64,000 nt of DNA, from contig JAPXFY010000016.1 in assembly GCA_030674185.1 (NCBI GenBank), positions 38,828,466 to 38,892,465 of the forward strand, in the 5' to 3' direction. Numbering within the stretch: position 1 is the first letter of the stretch; every line of letters starts with the position of its first letter. Shown here piece by piece: positions 24,141 through 36,500 of this stretch. The position numbers were made by a program, and so were the translations under genes. The stretch comes from Monoplex corrugatus. Taxonomy: Eukaryota > Mollusca > Gastropoda > Littorinimorpha > Ranellidae. A model generated the notes under the pieces. The model worked only from the letters and a program-made list of their open reading frames with translations. It was not told the origin of the DNA and made no database searches.

Positions 24141-25127
24141 CGTCAGCATTTTGGAACCCCGGTAAAGAACTTATCTTTTTGTTTTTACTACTTGCTGTAG
24201 TGGCCCGGCCGATGTTCTATTTATCAGTGCCCGAGGCACCACTAGAGCTAGCTTTGGAATTACACTGCATACTTATATCGCCTTTTGAGCAATCAGCAGC
24301 TGCTCTTTTCATGGGGTCCAGAATACTGGTCTGACTGCCTGACCTATCTGTTGTACTTCGTATCTGTCTGCTTCTCTTTTTAGGAGGAGCAGTACGTTTT
24401 GGCCGATGCTGTTTTGGTGAACATGAACCACTATCCTGTTCTTTCTCTGCAAAATCCTGCTCTGAGATTCTACAGGTGTTGCTTGCGTGTGTCTAGTGGT
24501 CTCGTCAATGTGTCCATTTGACTCTCTGTGTCAGCCCTATGTGCTGTACTGACTTGTGTCATTGTTTTGTCAGTGTCTTCACGACTAACTCATCTAGGTC
24601 ACTATCGTTTTGCTCAACACCGTCTCACACCTGTAACAACATTTGCTGAATCAATTTCAGTATTGTCTCTTTCGACTATCTTATGTCCCTGAACCTCGTC
24701 CGTGACAACTGATAAGTCATCATCAGTCATATCGATTTCATTTTCGTCTTTTTCACCATGATCATCGTCAGTGTACGAAACATACCGTTATTGTCATCAC
24801 TGTCTCTATCAGTATGATCATGTGCACACTCCTCTCTGGTTACTTTTCTACCAACATCTTTAACGTGGGTCATTCGGGTATTGACTCGTGCCCGACGTGA
24901 ATCATTTTCGTGGGTGACGGCAGTGCCTTTTTGGCGGTGACTGTTTCTGTCATTTTGAGTGAGCCGTCAGGTGTCACTGTCTTTGAGGAAGACCACTCTT
25001 TTATGTCCTATCATGACCGGCTCTCGCTGACATCCCATCTGTGTCACCTCACTGTAAGTGTACTCTCCAGGAACAACAGGTGTGGCGATATCCTGGTTGG
25101 AACCGTGATGAAAAGGGACAGAGCGAG

Positions 25128-25290
<163 letters not shown>

Positions 25291-25657
25291 TTTCTACCTC
25301 CTTCATCCTCCCCCATGTCTTACCCCCACCCTCCACCCTCTATCCCCCTTCCTCACTACTCCCACCCTCCTTCTCCTTCTCCAATATTCGAGTTTAACGT
25401 CTCGTCATTCAAAGACTTTCCCTTGGGGATGCCCGGGGCTCTTGCAGTATAAATACATGTAGTGTCCCCACCTTCTGGAAATTCTATGCTACAAATTTCC
25501 TCTTTTCTGTCACTGTCTATGTTTCTGCCTTGTTCCATTGCTTTCTGTCATTTGTTCCTACCGGTATCATTTTCTGCATTGCTGGTTGATTCAGCGGTAT
25601 ATATATATAAAGCCTTTTGTTCTCTTAGGAATGATAATTGGGTACATGTATTAAGTG

Positions 25658-25690
<33 letters not shown>

Positions 25691-25904
25691 GCTGTAAGGA
25701 AATGCGATGTGCAGACTCAATTTAAAGTCATCTAGGCCCGTTTTGATGTGTCTTGGTGTCCTTAGTTATGCTTATATTTGCAATCAGGTTTGATTTTTTT
25801 AAACCCCTGGTGATAAATTAGACGGAGTGGTCAAAGCCAGAGGCGTATCCTTAAGTTATGTTCGCCAATGCATTGATATGTGTACTTGATTTTCTTTTTC
25901 AGGT
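25291..25904. other. unique spacer with a 30-base poly(T) run
   Basis: No gene is seen. A T-run at about 25660-25689 could be the poly(A) tail of a minus-strand retroposed sequence, but no body is recognisable to its right. Confidence 0.45.
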
Positions 25905-26150
<246 letters not shown>

Positions 26151-26480
26151 TTCTCTCTGGTGAGGTGTGGTGTACATTGTGAGACGATTATAGCCCTGAT
26201 ATGGCTGTTCATCAACATTTGTGTAAAATCTAGATTTGTTCTCAAAACTTTGAGATGGCTGTACGAAATCAAAATGCATGTTGATCAGTATTTTAACACG
26301 ACTATCCAGTTTGAACAGTATATGCTTTTACATGCAAATAAAGAGAAGTTTGTATAATTCATTAGAACGTTTCTCTGTTTTGTTTTGTGATCAAAATTGA
26401 ATCATTTTAGATTAACCAACACTGAAATTGGATATAACTCTTGCGTTTTACCAGACAAAATGTCAAGTCTTCGCGCAGAC
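26151..26480. other. unique non-coding sequence
   Basis: Nothing recognisable on either strand; the longest frames are short and lack domain signals. Confidence 0.45.
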
Positions 26481-26569
26481 ATGAAACACACACACACACA
26501 CACACACGCACGCACGCACGCACGCACACACACACGCACACACACACACAAACTCGCACGCGCGCGCGC

Positions 26570-26602
<33 letters not shown>

Positions 26603-26898
26603 ATACACATTTGCGCGCACAACATTTTGTTTCTGACACACAGAGATGCACAATTCCTGTCTGCATATTCATTCTTTTTCTTTCACTCACTGAAAAACAC
26701 ACAGCATTTTCTTGTACTTTCACACACATACACAGAATTCCCTCTCCTCCTCCCTCCCTCCCTCCCTCTCTCTCTCTGTCTCTCTCTCTGTCTCTCTCCC
26801 GATCACATATACGTGTCCTCAAACTCAACCTTTCATACAATCAGTCGTTTACCTTCTAGCCTTAGTTTGAGTGCATATGACAAATGGGTTTTGAGTTC

Positions 26899-26985
<87 letters not shown>

Positions 26986-27182
26986 ACACACACGCACACA
27001 CACATACACACACGCACCCACACACGCGCGCACACACACGCACACATACACACACACGCACGCACGCACTCAAACACAAACACACGCACCCCTCCCACTC
27101 TCCACACACAAACACACAAACACACACACACATACACACACACACACACACAAACACATACACACACATACACACACACACA

Positions 27183-27260
<78 letters not shown>
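26481..27260. repeat. CA/CGCA-rich microsatellite complex
   Basis: Three CA-rich blocks (26485-26612, 26901-27060, 27060-27258) surround about 280 unique bases containing a CTCCCTCC/CTCTCT patch. The long Thr-His frame on + is a by-product of composition. Confidence 0.9.
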
Positions 27261-27529
27261 AATAAACAACATCAATGTTAAGTGACCTATTAAAATATAA
27301 AACAAGCCACAGCAGTGTTGATTACCTATGAAAACATAAGCCACATCAGTATTAAATGAACTGTAAAATATGAAACAATTCATATCAGTGTTAAGGGACC
27401 TATGAAAACATGAAATAACCAGCATCCACACAAACCAAAAATGGAGTACGCAAACTGCCTGTGCATTGAGGGCCAAACAACGTTCATATACGCCACAGGA
27501 AAAACACATTCATATTCATTTCTTTTGTC

Positions 27530-27930
27530 ACAATGGATTTACTATGTGAAACTCGGGCTGCTCTGCCCTTTGAGAGCGCGTCGCCACAGTGCAGCGCCAC
27601 TCTAATTTTTTTACCAAGACTTTAGAAAGACAAGAAGGCTAATTTGCCTTCAAGGGGAAGGACCTGGGAAATCAACCTATCTCTCCAATGTTTTATACCA
27701 GGGGAGCCGGGCAAAAGCCCTGCTCTTCATGATTTTCAACTGCCGAGGGATCTTTACCTTGCACATGCCAGAGGGTACATGGGCCCAAAAGACTAGATGT
27801 TCACTTCGATTTTTCGGTCAAACTGAAGAGAAAGGTCAAGACCTCAACGGGAAACTAACCCTGGAATCTCGAGTTTAGTTAATGGCAAGTTAAGGTCTCG
27901 ACTATTCTGACACACTTCTCGGATTAACAT
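27530..27930. repeat. probable interspersed repeat upstream of lectin gene B
   Basis: The segment contains GGCTGCTCTGCC, GAGAGCGCGTCGCCAC and GTGCAGCGCCAC, then a region with AGACTAGATGTTCACTTCG and TTTTTCGGTCAAACTGAAG. From memory this composition resembles interspersed repeats of gastropod genomes. I see only one copy here, so the call is tentative. Confidence 0.35.
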
Positions 27931-28018
27931 AATAAATAAACTACTGTTTTCAGGTGCCTGTGTATACCATTCTAGTGAATAAAGAAAGAAACAAACTTTT
28001 TAACCGAACCACGCAATT

Positions 28019-28033
28019 GTGTGTGGTGTGTGT

Positions 28034-28109
<76 letters not shown>

Positions 28110-28130
28110 CGTGCGTGCTTGCGTGCGTGT

Positions 28131-28184
<54 letters not shown>

Positions 28185-28185
28185 C
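28019..28185. repeat. GT microsatellite upstream of lectin gene B
   Basis: About 165 bases of GT with GCGT interruptions, ending about 105 bases before the start codon of gene B. It lies within the probable promoter or 5' UTR interval. Confidence 0.95.
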
Positions 28186-28290
28186 ACACTTTTTTTTGTC
28201 TGCCGTTTTCGTGATCAGTCCTTATCTGGAGGTGACTGAAAAGTTGGCCACATTTTTTTCCTAGTTCCTGCCAGCTGTCTGACGAGCAAC

Positions 28291-28351
28291 ATGTCTTTAC
28301 AGTTTCTCCTCGTTGTTTGCATTGGACTGCTTGTACAACACAACATACAAG
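28291..28351 (+). CDS. C-type lectin-like gene B, signal-peptide exon
   Basis: An ATG opens a 20-residue hydrophobic leader (MSLQFLLVVCIGLLVQHNIQ) and stops one base into the next codon at a GTAGGG donor. The intron phase is 1, which matches the phase 1 acceptor of CTLD exon 1 at 32812. The joined product is a secreted protein with a leader followed directly by the CTLD. A TTTTTTTCCTAG acceptor-like site 27 bases upstream of the ATG suggests a 5' UTR intron. No TATA box can be assigned. The last 31 bases of this exon are the source of the minisatellite that follows. Confidence 0.75.
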
Positions 28352-29905
28352 GTAGGGCATTATATTGGGACTGCTTGTACAACACAACATACAAGGTAGG
28401 GCGTTGTGTTGGGACTACTTGTACAACATAACATACAAGGTAGGGAATTGTATTGGGACTACTTGTACAATGTAATAGATACAAGGTAGGGCATTGTATT
28501 GGGACTACATGTACAACATAACATACAAGGTAGGGCATTGTATTGGGACTGCTTGTACAATGTAATAGATACAAGGTAGGGCATTGTATTGGGACTGCTT
28601 GTACAATGTAATAGATACAAGGTAGGGCATTGTATTGGGACTACTTGTACAACATAACATACAAGGTAGGGCATTGTATTGGGACTACTTGTACAACATA
28701 ACATACAAGGTAGGGCATTGTATTGGGACTACTTGTACAATGTAATAGATACAAGGTAGGGCATTATATTGGGACTGCTTGTACAACATAACATACAAGG
28801 TAGGGCATTGTATTGGGACTACTTGTACAACATAACATACAAGGTAGGGCATTGTATTGGGACTGCTTGTACAATGTAATAGATACAAGGTAGGGCATTG
28901 TATTGGGACTGCTTGTACAATGTAATAGATACAAGGTAGGGCATTATATTGGGACTACTTGTACAACATAACATACAAGGTAGGGCATTGTATTGGGAGT
29001 GCTTGTACAACGTAATATATACAAGGTAGGGCATTATATTGGGACTACTTGTACAATGTAATAGATACAAGGTAGGGCATTGTATTGGGACTACTTGTAC
29101 AACATAACATACAAGGTAGGGCATTGTATTGGGAGTGCTTGTACAACGTAATATATACAAGGTAGGGCATTATATTGGGACTACTTGTACAATGTAATAG
29201 ATACAAGGTAGGGCATTGTATTGGGACTACTTGTACAACATAACATACAAGGTAGGGCATTGTATTGGGAGTGCTTGTACAACGTAATATATACAAGGTA
29301 GGGCATTATATTGGGACTACTTGTACAATGTAATAGATACAAGGTAGGGCATTATATTGGGACTGCTTGTACAATGTAATAGATACAAGGTAGGGCATTA
29401 TATTGGGACTGCTTGTACAACATAACATACAAGGTAGGGCATTATATTGGGACTACTTGTACAACATAACATACAAGGTAGGGCATTGTATAGGGACTGC
29501 TTGTACAATGTAATGGATACAAGGTAGGGCATTGTATTGGGACTACTTGTACAACATAACATACAAGGTAGGGCAATGTATTGGGACTACTTGTACGATG
29601 AACATACAAGGTAGGGCAATGTATTGGGACTACTTGTACGATGAACATACAAGGTAGGGCATTGTATTGGGACTACTTGTACGATGAACATACAAGGTAG
29701 GGCATTGTATTGGGACTACTTGTACGATAAACATACAAGGTAAAGTATTGTATTGGGACTCTTTGTACGATGAAAGTACAAGGTAAAGGACCATTTCTAC
29801 AACACACCATACAATGTAAGTCAGTGACGTGAACTATTTGTACAGAACAACATACAAGGTGAGTCATTGTACTGGACTACTTGTACAACACTACACACAA
29901 GTTGA
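28321..29905 (+). repeat. minisatellite of 44/46 bp built from the exon-intron junction of lectin gene B, about 35 copies
   Basis: Unit 1 starts inside the signal exon. Each unit has the last 31 exon bases (ATTGGACTGC, TTGTACAACACAACATACAAG) plus the first 13 intron bases (GTAGGGCATTATA). Each repeated unit therefore carries its own CAAG/GTAGGG splice-donor copy. Two unit types alternate, a 44-mer with ACAACATAACATACAAGG and a 46-mer with ACAATGTAATAGATACAAGG; a 43-mer with ACGATGAACATACAAGG fills 29580-29760. Units become degenerate after about 29760. It lies in intron 1 of gene B. Confidence 0.92.
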
Positions 29906-31515
29906 GTCATTGATGTCTTTATAGCATTTTTACAATGTCTTTTCTGAACACCTTATACGTTTTTTAAAACTGAGTGACAACGTTTGAAAGGTTGAAGTGT
30001 AAGTTCATTGAGATTAGCAACATGGCCCTCGTTTTAAGCTGTGTGTGCTCTAATGTTCACACACCGTCAGTGTTATCAGCAGAACGTTGATTTCAACTGT
30101 TTTGGCCTACATGAAAGACAGTCAGTGTGAATCGCTGTAGCCACAGAGCTATGGACTTCAATTTATTATTCCACAATTTTTTCATCAAGTTTCACCAGTT
30201 GATGAACAGAGTGAGCGCCAGACTGAAACAAGCACACAACAACCCTCAGAGAGCAACAACCTCAAGGATGTATCTGCAAAGTGGATGAGACTTGACTGTT
30301 GTGTTCCCAGTCTTCTCAACAAGCCTAGAGTACATTCAGCCGTAGAGAGGAGCCACACAATGATTTTTTAGACTAAAGAATGTTTGAACTCAAGACTTTT
30401 CAGTCAGTAGGCTGTTGCCACTTAGCCACATTTACTGGTTCCTACCACAAAGCCTGTGTAGTAAAGCTGAAGCCAGTCTCTCTCTGCTTACAGCCAGTTC
30501 TTCTTGCGAAGGCACCTCTCGTCTGTTGCATTATGATCTTTTCAAACTGCCTCCATGCAAGTCGCTCTGCGGTAGTTGTCTCCAAGGTGTCTCAGGTTGT
30601 GTGGCTCTGTTGATAGAATCATACACTCAAGTTTGGATGTCTTAAGTTTAATCCCAGTCTGCAGTATAAAAACTGGCCTGTTCACTGCCCATTCCAATGC
30701 TTTGATCGTTCTAGTGGTGTCAATGTTTCATGGATTTTTCCTCCACCAATCAACCTCCCACCTTCCATTTTAAAACCCAAGAAATAGTAAGGTTTTACAC
30801 AGGCTCTTGGAGTCTGTCAGATTATCACAGGCAAACATAAGTGTAAAGCAGACAGAATTGTCCAAGTGTGATTATCCCTCTTGGACACAAAACCCAAGGC
30901 GTTTGTGCTGATGGCAATTCGCGCCTGAGGCTGCGTTTGTAAGGTGTCTTGTACCGTAGTTAGGGTACGTCACTCTGTTGGACGTCTTCCTATCACTGGT
31001 TCTCCTTAGAGGAGGTCTTTCGGGATGTGACATCCTTCAAGCTAAAGACGTGACTCAAACCTCAAACGTTATAACGTTGTATTACTCAAACATAGTGGCA
31101 TCACTCAACCACTATAGGCGTCTTCGTACCGTAGTTGGGCTTTTATATCCCTCTGTTGGCCTTCGTCCTGTCATAGGTTTGCCATATAGATCTCTCTGGA
31201 TGTGATATTGTTTATGCCAGAGATATGGCTACAGCAATGTACATATCTTTGTTTGAGGAGGGTGCCCATGGAAAGGATTTCTGTTCTCTCAAGTATTTAT
31301 TATTATTTTGTTTTGGGGAGTGTGTTTTCGCTTCCAGACAATGTTTTTTATGCGTGTATGTAAATTGTTTTGTTTGTTTGGCACACACTGTGCAGGCATT
31401 ATGTTGCTGCACAGTCTGTGTACGCCGTCTTCCGGTGGTTTGTAACCCCGCCATGTTCTAGGGATTGTACGTGCTGGATATTTTCGTGTGTCCTCCAACC
31501 ACCAAACCATGATAT
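29906..31515. other. intron 1 of lectin gene B, mostly unique sequence
   Basis: No further exon is supported. A diverged relative of the intron sequence at 4300-4450 and 46930-47270 is recognisable at about 30640-30860 (AAAACTGGCCTG, GTGGTGTCAATG, TTTTACACAGGCTC). A partial internal duplication with GTACCGTAGTT occurs at about 30950 and 31125. Confidence 0.5.
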
Positions 31516-31517
31516 AA

Positions 31518-31704
31518 CTGACTCTGACTCCCTCACCCTATCTGCCAGCATCCTGCATTGTCAGCCATGACAGCAAAGCAAAGACATAACCCTTGCACTC
31601 CCTCACCCATTCCATCAACTTCCTGCAGGAAACTGGTGGGTTGGCTGAGAGAGTGAAAGGGTTAAGTTTTTGCAGTTTATGGACAGACTGCAGGAGTGAA
31701 AGGG
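31518..31704. mobile_element. piggyBac-like MITE, degenerate copy
   Basis: This 187-bp copy is related to those at 46957 and 50184. The right end reads GGAGTGAAAGGG and is followed by TTAA (31705-31708). The left end (TGACTCCCTCACCCTATC) is eroded and its flank reads ATAA. Internal TTCCTGCAGGAA is shared with the copy at 46957. Confidence 0.65.
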
Positions 31705-31919
31705 TTAACGTGTGTAGGCCTTTTTGATGTTCTGCGTGCATGTACACTTGAAGGAGCTTGGAATTTGTTTCGAGTTTGTTCAAGCAAGATTCAATGCGTT
31801 CGGGCAATTCCATATGGGCTCCGCCCAACTCTGCCAGCTATTATGTAGCAGTGTCCTTGAGCCTTCGCAAAAACCCTATGCACAGGCATGGCCGTGCCTT
31901 AAATGCATAGCGTGAAGGC

Positions 31920-32060
31920 GAAAGAAGAATCCATGAAACATTAAGCTGACATCACCAGCATGATTAAAGCATAAAGACTGGTAGCTTACAGGTCAGTTTT
32001 TTAATGCTGCGGGCTGGGATTGAACTCCAGACATATTATCTTGAATTAATGGTTCTATCA
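31920..32060 (-). mobile_element. tRNA-derived SINE remnant (block B copy)
   Basis: It matches 998-1120 over most of its body (GCTGACATCACC, GCATGATTAAA, CATAAAGACTGG). A B-box-like GAGTTCAATCC remains on the minus strand near 32021-32031, but the A-box half has diverged or been replaced. This is the leftmost visible point of block B homology. Confidence 0.5.
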
Positions 32061-32159
32061 AAAGGACCAACAAGCCAGCAATGAACATTCTGGCACTAGC
32101 AGCTCTTCATATGTCTGTTATACAGGAAACAATTCCCATCCTATTCCCACAAGGCGCTA

Positions 32160-32285
32160 TGTGTGTCTATATATTTATAATATTATATATATATATATGT
32201 ATACATATGTATGTATATACATATGTATATATGTAAATATGTATATATATATATATATATCTATATATACATGCATACATATATA
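32160..32285. repeat. TA/TATG-rich microsatellite
   Basis: Alternating TATATA, TATGTA and ACATAT words over about 125 bases in intron 1 of gene B. Confidence 0.9.
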
Positions 32286-32392
32286 TCAGTGTACATGAAT
32301 AAGAGATAAATGATAAGGGTCAGTGATAAGTAATATACCATTTTGTCCAGCAGTGACTTGTTCTCTTCAGGCACCCACTGTGCATGTGTTTT

Positions 32393-32448
32393 CCTCTCTC
32401 TCTCTCTCTGTCTGTGTCTCCCTGCTTCTCTCTCTCTCTCTTTCTCCC

Positions 32449-32481
<33 letters not shown>

Positions 32482-32665
32482 CTCTGTCTGTGTCTCCCTG
32501 CTTCTCTCTCTCTCTCTCTTTCTCCCTCTCTCTCTCTCTCTCTGTCTGTCTCTCTCTCTCTCTCTCTCTGCGTCTTTCTCTCTTTCTCTCTCTCTCTGCT
32601 TTTCTCTCTCTCTCTGCTTCTCTCTGTCTCTCTGCTTCTCTCTGTCTCTCTGTCTCTATCTCCCC
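32393..32665. repeat. CT/CTGT microsatellite with internal duplication
   Basis: A CT-rich tract in which a piece containing CTGTCTGTGTCTCCCTGCTT occurs twice, about 85 bases apart. It lies about 150 bases upstream of CTLD exon 1 of gene B. Confidence 0.9.
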
Positions 32666-32811
32666 TCTGTCCTCCACCTCCCCATATGCTTGTTATGTAC
32701 CGTTGTTTTTGTCTTTGTGAGTCAGTGATGACAGTGTGCGCTGTGATGTGATATGTCTACATCATGATTAGCTCTTTATAAATATTATCATCGTCATCTA
32801 TTCTCTGACAG

Positions 32812-32900
32812 CGGCAGCGGTCTGTCGTGACGGATGGGTGCACCATGGAAACTCCTGCTACTTCCTGCACAAGGACGCCCTCAACTGGGAGATGGCCAAG
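32812..32900 (+). CDS. C-type lectin-like gene B, CTLD exon 1
   Basis: The acceptor is TTCTCTGACAG with a phase 1 start. The exon encodes AAAVCRDGWVHHGNSCYFLH (first residue split across the intron) and ends LNWEMAK, the same long-form CTLD start as 3026-3114. The C-x10-C pair and the helix 1 NWEMA are present. The donor is a good GTAAGA in phase 0. The exon has the same 89-base length as in gene A, with few differences, mostly at AAAVCRD versus ATSECRH and WVHH versus WAQH. Confidence 0.87.
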
Positions 32901-33214
32901 GTAAGATAACTACCCCCCAATTGAAGCGTGTGTGTGTGTTACTTACTTACTTACTTGCTCACACTCATTTACTCACATAGCTATCTATGATTAAGAAAAT
33001 ATTGTCTTCACCTAGTTGATAGACAGCTGAGCATTTGGGTATTGACTTGTGTGTGTGTGGGGGGGGGGGGGGGTTCTGTCATGTGAGACGAGTTTATACA
33101 GAATAGCTAGTTGTGTTGTGATTCAGCCCTTTAATTATTTATTTATTTACTTTATATGTATGTTCCTTTTTGCAGATATAATACACACATACACATGTCA
33201 TTTACATGTAACCA

Positions 33215-33465
33215 AAATTATTCTATTTCTGTTTTGATTCTATTCCTTGTCCTCATCATGATTATTCTTAACATGATTTTTGTTACATGACTCATCAAAC
33301 TGATTGTGCGATAGAGTTCGCATTCTATAGCCCCTGGCTTCTTTGGAAGTGCAATGAAAATTGATCTTGACATATTTGGGGGGATTTTTCCAGTGTCATA
33401 AATCCCATTTAGGAGGACTGTTATTTTTTTCAGTACCAAATTCCTCCAGGGCTTCAATTGCATGT
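33215..33465 (-). mobile_element. RTE-like LINE fragment in intron 2 of gene B
   Basis: The minus strand reads LNGIYDTGKIPPNMSRSIFI, then ALPKKPGAIECELYRTISL and NRIKTEIE. This is the RT finger region of the same family as 41249-41458, cut at both ends. Confidence 0.8.
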
Positions 33466-33524
33466 CATTATAGAGACAAATAACTCACTTCGTCTGTTGA
33501 AATAATTTGTAGCGATTACATTCT

Positions 33525-36500
33525 GTGATAGCAGGTGAGACGTTGGATGACCAAGGCCAGGAATTAAACCATAGTGCCAAGGACATCCACGCTGACGGTT
33601 CTGATGCGGATTTTGCACAAGCTCTTAACGCCAAACGTGGAAAACTCAATTTGCCGCCTGCCGGTGCAAAAGAACAATGGGAGAAATTAGATGAGGAACT
33701 TGTCCTTAAGCTGAATGCGCTAATAGGGAACAGTACGCTGGAACACAAACTTGACACATACGGAGACATCATATACTCTATCTGCAGGGACACTTATGGA
33801 GTGAAGCAGCCAAAGACAAAAACGCCTCCCCAGAAATCCAGAAGACAGCAACAGATGGAGAGCATCCGGAGGGAGAAAAGGAAGCTTAAAAAGCGAATGA
33901 AAACTGCCTCAGAATTCGAGAAGCAAGGGCTCCTGGAACTCTGGAAAGATCTGAAGGCCAAACACAATGCTCTCAGCAAAGTGGAATCAGCAAGGCGAAG
34001 AAAGAGCAAAAAGAAGAAGACTCAAGATCGTTTCTTCAAAGATCCCTTTGACTTTTCAAGAAAGCTGTTTGAACAACCCAAATCAGGGACTCTCACAGTG
34101 GGCAAGGAAACCCTAGAGCAGCATCTCAGGGAAACATATTCCGATTCTCAGCGCGAGGCACCACTTGAAATCCAGAATCTGGTTTGGCCTGCAGCGCCAG
34201 AAGGAAAATTCAATAACAAACCACCAACACTGGATGAAGTGAAGAACGTAGTAAAGAAAGCCAGAGCCAAGTCAGCACCTGGACCAAACGGAATACCATA
34301 CCTGCTCTACAAGAAATGCCCAAAAGTGCTCGAGTGGCTCCACAAGATGATTCGATCAGCATGGAGGAACCAGAAGATCAGCGACCAATGGATGAGAGCT
34401 GAAGGAGTGTACATTCCGAAGGAGCAGAACTCCAGCAGCATCAATCAGTTCAGGCCAATATCACTTCTGAACGTCGAGGGGAAAATCTTCTTCTCTGTTA
34501 TGGCAGCAAGATTGACAAAATACCTGACTGAAAACAAGTATCTGGATATGTCAGTCCAAAAGGGAGGCATACCAGGAATGCCTGGATGCTTGGAACATGC
34601 CACGTTGATTTGGGATGCCATCCAAAAAGCAAGAACAGAGAAGAGAAACATTGACGTAGTTTGGCTTGATCTGGCGAATGCATATGGATCAGTTCCACAC
34701 GATATGATCCAGCTGGCTCTTGAAATGTATCACATCCCAGAAAACATCCGAACAATGCTGAGGAAGTATTTCCAAGGGTTCTCAATGCGGTTCTCTACCA
34801 AAGAATACACCACGGACTGGATAGACCTAGAGGTGGGCATTGCAATGGGCTGTGCAATCTCTCCCATACTGTTCGTGTTGGCAATGGAAGTCATCTTGAA
34901 AGCTGCAATGAAGAGTTCAGGTCCAGTGAATCTGGGAGATGGATACCAGATGCCTCCTCTGAAAGCTTTCATGGATGACACAACAGTCTTGTCCACGGAT
35001 GAGGAAGAGACACACCAAATCTTAAAGCAGCTGGATGAGCTGGTGGCCTCTTCAAGAATGAGGTTCAAACCTAAGAAATCCCGAAGTCTCTCACTGCGAA
35101 AAGGAAAAGTGGCAGATTCAGTCAAATTCATGGTAGCCAACCAAGCCATCCCCACTGTCACAGAAGAGCCAGTAAAAAGTCTCGGAAGATGGTATGATGA
35201 CTCCCTGAAAGACACACAAAGGGGATGTGAAACCAAGCAAACAGCAGAAGAAGGCCTGAAGAAAATAGATAACTGCGGACTGCCAGGCAAATACAAAGTC
35301 TGGTGTCTACAGTTCATGCTGATACCAAAGCTGCTGTGGCCACTGCTAATCTATGACATTTGCACCAGCACAGTCGAAGCAATGGAAGCCAAAATCAACA
35401 AATACACAAGAAAATGGCTCGGTGTCCCACCTGGTCTCACTGATGTTGCATTCTACTGTCGTCAAGCAATGCTGAAGCTACCTCTCAAATCCATAGTGGA
35501 GGAATACAAAGTTGGAAAAGCAAGACTGTTGAGCATGCTGGAGGAATCGGAAGACAATATCGTGAGATCAGTTCATCCAAAGCTGAGAACTGGCAGAAAG
35601 TGGAAAGTCCAAGAGGCTGTAAACAATGCCAGGAGAAACCTCAGCATCAAAGAAATAATTGGACACACGCAAACCAACAGACAGGGACTGGGAGCAACAA
35701 AAATGCAGTGGTGGTCCAAAGCCAAAGGGAAGGAAAAAAGAGACATGATCATACAGGAGTTGAAGGAAGAAGAAGATGTCAAAAGAGTGCAGAAGGCAGT
35801 CCAGCAAGGTCAACAGGGGCAATGGACAACATGGGACAGTGCACTCCAAAGAAGTCTCAGCTGGAACGATATGTGGCACATGGCTCCTCTAAGGATAAGC
35901 TTCCTCCTCAGATCTGTATATGACCTGCTCCCCTCGAATGCAAACTTAGTGAAATGGGGGAAAGCAGACGACCCAACATGTCCGCTCTGTCAGAAGAAAC
36001 AAACAGTGGAACATGTCCTAAGCTCTTGCAAAGTAGCGCTAGCCCAAGGAAGGTATACATGGAGGCACAACCAAGTTCTGAAAGTGATCACAGATGTGGT
36101 TAGCGAAAAAACCATGACCCCAAACGCACCAATTGCTATGACAACGTTCTACAAAGCAGGAGGGAAACAGGTCTGGCCCGAAAGTGCTATGACAACCAGC
36201 ACATTGCCAAAGGGTCTTCTGGATGGAGCAGTCGACTGGGAGTGTACAGCAGACCTCCCAGAGTGGAGAAATTACCCAGATGTCATCAGCAAGACAGGCA
36301 TGAGACCAGACATCGCTCTCCACTCTGACTCCTCGAAACAAGTGATTCTGATAGAACTCACTGTGCCATACGAAAGCAGAATGGAAGAAGCACATATCTA
36401 CAAGACCGAAAAATACGCCGGTCTTGCCAGCACCCTGAAGAAAGCAGGTCTGCGGGTCAAAATCTTCGCCATAGAGGTCGGGGCAAGAGGGTTTGTGGGC

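Noticed and set aside
26441..27265. Long Thr/His-rich and Cys/Val-rich frames over CA/TG tracts (also 7973-8285, 24910-25452, 28021-28239)
   Set aside because: Dinucleotide repeats give open frames on both strands; no codon or domain evidence.
28215..29867. Minus-strand frames reading TSSPNTMPYLVC repeats
   Set aside because: By-products of the splice-donor minisatellite; the coding strand of the source exon is the plus strand.
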